A stretch of DNA of 15,867 nt from CAIYRG01 sp035632215. Lineage in GTDB: Bacteria; Pseudomonadota; Alphaproteobacteria; Micropepsales; Micropepsaceae. Positions within the stretch are counted from its first letter, which is position 1; the number at the start of each line of letters is the position of its first letter. The notes under the pieces were generated by a model. That model was given only the letters and a program-made list of their open reading frames with translations, was not told the origin of the DNA and ran no database searches. The stretch is from positions 1 through 15,867 of the forward strand of contig DASQHF010000160.1 of NCBI GenBank assembly GCA_035632215.1, written 5' to 3'. The translations under genes were made by a program, and so were the position numbers. Below, piece by piece: positions 13,605-15,867 of the stretch.

Positions 13605-15067
13605 CGCGGACCGAGCGCGCCGACGTCATCGTCATCGGCGGGGGAAGTGCCGCGTTCGAGGCCGCGGTCGCGGCAAAGGACGCGGGCGCCGAGAACGTCG
13701 TCATGCTCGAGAAGGCGCCGGAGGGGGAATACGGCGGCAATGCGCGCTATTCGGGCACCGGCTTCCGCTTCTGGCACAGAGGGGCAGAAGAAATCCGCGA
13801 GCTGGTCGAGGACGGCGACTTCGACGGCATCGAGATTGCCCCTTATACGAAGGATGACTTCGCGTCCGACCTCGCGCGCATGACGCAGAAGCGCATGGAC
13901 CCCGTTTTGAGCGCCATGCTCGTCGAGCAATCGAACGCCGCCGTCCATTGGATGAAGGACGTGGGCATCCGCTGGGAGCTTCTGAAGGAGCATGCCAAGG
14001 TCGGTAACAAGCGCTACTTCGAGCGCGGGATCGCTGTTCACGTGGCGGGCGGCGGTCCGGGCCAGCTCGAGCAGTGGCGCCGGATCGCGGAGAGGCGCGG
14101 GATCGAGCTGCGTTTCTCCTCTGCAGTCAGCGCTATTCACGGCAACATGCACGCGATCGAGGGGGTGCGCGTGTCGACGCACGGAGGCGATTATGACCTC
14201 GAGGCCCCTGCCCTCATCGTCTGCGCCGGCGGTTTTCAGGCGAGCGCGGAGATGCGCGCACGCTATCTTTCGGGGCATGCCGATCTCGTCAAGGTACGAG
14301 GGTCGAAGCACGACACGGGCGAGATCTTAAGCGCGCTTGTCGCGCTCGGCGCGGCGACGGCGGGCGAATGGCAGAGCGGCCACATGTCGCCCATTGACGC
14401 CAAAGCGCCGGACTTCGAGACGCCGCAGCATGCCGATGGCCGCGGGAACACCATGAGCCGCTACGATTATGGTTTCGGCATCACGGTGAATGCGCTGGGC
14501 TTGCGCTTCTTCGATGAGGGCGAGGCGCAGCATTCCTACACCTACGCCAAGACCGGCCGTGCGATCTTGAGCGAGCCGGGCGCCGTCGCCTGGCAGATCT
14601 ACGACCAGACGGGAATCCGGCAGCACCGCTATCCGCATCATAAGGCGACGTTTGAGGAAGCGGGCGATATCGAGGAGCTCGCGCGAAGAGCGGGGCTCGA
14701 GCCGCGCGTGCTAGTTCATACGGTGAATGAATTCAACGCGGCCTGTGGGGATGAACCGTTCAATCCCACCATGCCCGACGGGAAGAAAACCCGCGGGCTT
14801 GCGATCCCGAAGTCGAATTGGGCGGTGCCGATTGTGACTCCGCCGTTCCGCGCCTATCCGGTGACCTGCGGCATCACATTCACCTTTGGCGGAGTCAAAG
14901 TGAATTCCAACGCACAGGTCCTGAACACGCTGCACGAGCCGATCAAAGGCCTGTACGCGTCCGGCGATATCCTCGGGCTGTTCTTCCACAATTATCCCGC
15001 GTTCACGGGGCAGACGCGCAACGCCGTCTTCAGCCGGCTCGCGGGCGAGTACGCGGCGAAGCCCTGA
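13601..15067 (+). CDS. FAD-dependent dehydrogenase, tricarballylate dehydrogenase (TcuA)-like
   Basis: A 488-residue flavoprotein of the fumarate reductase/succinate dehydrogenase class. The FAD-binding Rossmann start is DVIVIGGGSAAFEAAVAAKD (8-27), with Glu37 for the ribose. GGNARYSGTGFRF follows, and the C-terminal FAD segment is GLYASGDILGLFFHNYPAFT with the GQTRNAVFSRLAGEYAA helix. HNYP and the overall length match TcuA, which oxidises tricarballylate to cis-aconitate; related proteins act on other dicarboxylates or on 3-ketosteroids, so the substrate is an inference strengthened by the nearby TctC and MmgE/PrpD genes. TTG 13601 is the start, overlapping the VOC stop, with AAGGA at 13584-13588. 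Two bases separate its stop from that of the convergent paralogue 4. Confidence 0.85.
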   Translation: MTRTERADVIVIGGGSAAFEAAVAAKDAGAENVVMLEKAPEGEYGGNARYSGTGFRFWHRGAEEIRELVEDGDFDGIEIAPYTKDDFASDLARMTQKRMDPVLSAMLVEQSNAAVHWMKDVGIRWELLKEHAKVGNKRYFERGIAVHVAGGGPGQLEQWRRIAERRGIELRFSSAVSAIHGNMHAIEGVRVSTHGGDYDLEAPALIVCAGGFQASAEMRARYLSGHADLVKVRGSKHDTGEILSALVALGAATAGEWQSGHMSPIDAKAPDFETPQHADGRGNTMSRYDYGFGITVNALGLRFFDEGEAQHSYTYAKTGRAILSEPGAVAWQIYDQTGIRQHRYPHHKATFEEAGDIEELARRAGLEPRVLVHTVNEFNAACGDEPFNPTMPDGKKTRGLAIPKSNWAVPIVTPPFRAYPVTCGITFTFGGVKVNSNAQVLNTLHEPIKGLYASGDILGLFFHNYPAFTGQTRNAVFSRLAGEYAAKP

Positions 15068-15069
15068 AT

Positions 15070-15867
15070 TCAGAAATCCGGCGTATTCGCCTGCGGCACG
15101 GGGGGCATGCCGATGTCTACCGGCGTCCTGGCGGTCTCGGCACAGACTTCCTCGACGAGATATCCGTCGACGTCGGCGGCTAGCTGCCCCACCTCGGGCG
15201 TGCTGCGAGTGGAAAAGTCGACGCGTCCGTAGCGCTGCATGGCCGACCATGGCGTCGTGAAGGCGCCCGGATCATCGACCGTCACATCGACCTCGAGCTG
15301 CCGCCCGCCATTCACCATATGATAGCGCTCCACGACATGGAGCTTCTCCGTATGCGGGGTATGGTAGTTGTCTACGGTCGTCTGCGCGTTCAGGCCGATG
15401 GTGTCGACGACGAGCGTGTCGCCCTCGTAATGGCCGACGGATTCGCCAAACCAGGACGGTTTCAGGTTCTTCGAATGCGGCTGGTTCAGATAGACGCGGC
15501 GCACCATGTGGTCGTTCTGCCACACAAGCCAGACTTCCTTCTCCGTCTGGAGGAAGAAGAAGGGCGTGATGCGGACGAGCAGCATGTTCGGAACGCCCGA
15601 CGGCCGACAAGAATTCGCGACTGTGTAAAGCGGTCTTCCCGCGAGCACCTGATCATTGAATTTCATGAGCGTGTCCTTGACCCAGGGCATCAGCGCGGGA
15701 TGGCTCAAGTCGGCAACACGGAAGGTCGGTGCTCCGCCTTCGCCGTTCTGCCGATAGGGATGCGCGGGATCGAACGTCACGGGCCCAAGCCCGCTCTTGG
15801 GCGGATAGAAGTCGTTGCTGCGCGTGATCCAGCCGACGCCGTTTTGGTAGAAGTCGGGTGTGGTCGT
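15070..15867 (-). CDS. Secreted protein of the YGDSVGHYEGD family, paralogue 4 (subtype A), cut by right edge
   Basis: 265 residues are visible; the N-terminus and any signal peptide lie outside the window. The frame is coding right to 15867: the first visible residues, TTTPDFYQNGVGW, match the mature N-terminus of paralogue 1, so GTG 15780 is not the start. The signature reads WFGESVGHYEGDTLVVDT, with Glu in place of the Asp found in the other three. LHVVERYHM and TVDDPGAFTTPW follow. The first conserved cysteine is in SCRPSG, where the other members have CWP; the second is in VCAET. It ends TPDF. An insertion rich in Asp, Ser and Val (about 215-238) distinguishes it from paralogue 1. Confidence 0.85.
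   Translation of the reverse strand, partial: TTTPDFYQNGVGWITRSNDFYPPKSGLGPVTFDPAHPYRQNGEGGAPTFRVADLSHPALMPWVKDTLMKFNDQVLAGRPLYTVANSCRPSGVPNMLLVRITPFFFLQTEKEVWLVWQNDHMVRRVYLNQPHSKNLKPSWFGESVGHYEGDTLVVDTIGLNAQTTVDNYHTPHTEKLHVVERYHMVNGGRQLEVDVTVDDPGAFTTPWSAMQRYGRVDFSTRSTPEVGQLAADVDGYLVEEVCAETARTPVDIGMPPVPQANTPDF

Noticed and set aside
13532..14311. Minus-strand open frame opposite the TcuA-like gene
   Set aside because: Antisense shadow; the FAD-binding frame is unambiguous.
1..15867. CRISPR array, phage genes, tRNA or rRNA
   Set aside because: No regularly spaced repeats, phage structural motifs or cloverleaf/rRNA signatures were seen on reading through the window.

Overview
The window is GC-rich and densely coded. 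Third-position G/C bias is strong, and GTG or TTG starts are frequent (MHS transporter, Excalibur-like protein, DCC1-LMF fusion, NUDIX, one YGDSVGHYEGD paralogue, MmgE/PrpD, TcuA-like flavoprotein). Together with the gene content (Bug/TctC binding protein, MHS symporter, MmgE/PrpD, lipase maturation factor, IS481-type end) this suggests an alphaproteobacterium, probably a soil or aquatic Hyphomicrobiales relative such as a Bradyrhizobium- or Xanthobacteraceae-like lineage. That placement is inference. No rRNA, tRNA or CRISPR array was seen, and no stretch over 300 bases lacks a gene.

Layout. 1-117: the 5' end of an IS481-like insertion sequence running off the left edge. 221-2354 (+): an MHS-family symporter, a small membrane protein, and a short exported protein with a degenerate Excalibur domain. 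2359-4197 (-): a DCC1-type thiol-disulfide domain fused to a lipase maturation factor. 4333-8687: three members of one secreted family of unknown function (signature YGDSVGHYEGD-LV-DT), with an orphan ModA-like binding protein (+) and a NUDIX hydrolase (-) between them. 8700-13077 (-): a gene row transcribed MmgE/PrpD, ornithine cyclodeaminase-like, TctC/Bug binding protein, dienelactone hydrolase. 13197-15067 (+): a VOC protein and a TcuA-like FAD dehydrogenase, transcribed divergently from that row. 15070-15867 (-): a fourth member of the secreted family, cut by the right edge.

How it may work together. The two divergent transcription units look like an organic-acid uptake and catabolism cassette: a periplasmic carboxylate binder, an FAD dehydrogenase of the tricarballylate/fumarate-reductase type, a 2-methylcitrate-dehydratase-fold enzyme, a ketimine-reductase-fold enzyme, a dienelactone-type hydrolase and a VOC enzyme. 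The 119-bp region between them holds a perfect 17-bp palindrome that could be the shared operator; no regulator gene is in the window. The substrate cannot be read from the sequence.

The least explained part is the four-member secreted family. Its members fall into two subtypes, share two conserved cysteines, and carry a P-D-F-type motif near the mature N-terminus; three end in exactly P-D-F and the fourth in A-D-F. They flank the transport and catabolic genes. Intergenic hairpins and near-zero spacing at every convergent gene end are further points of interest.
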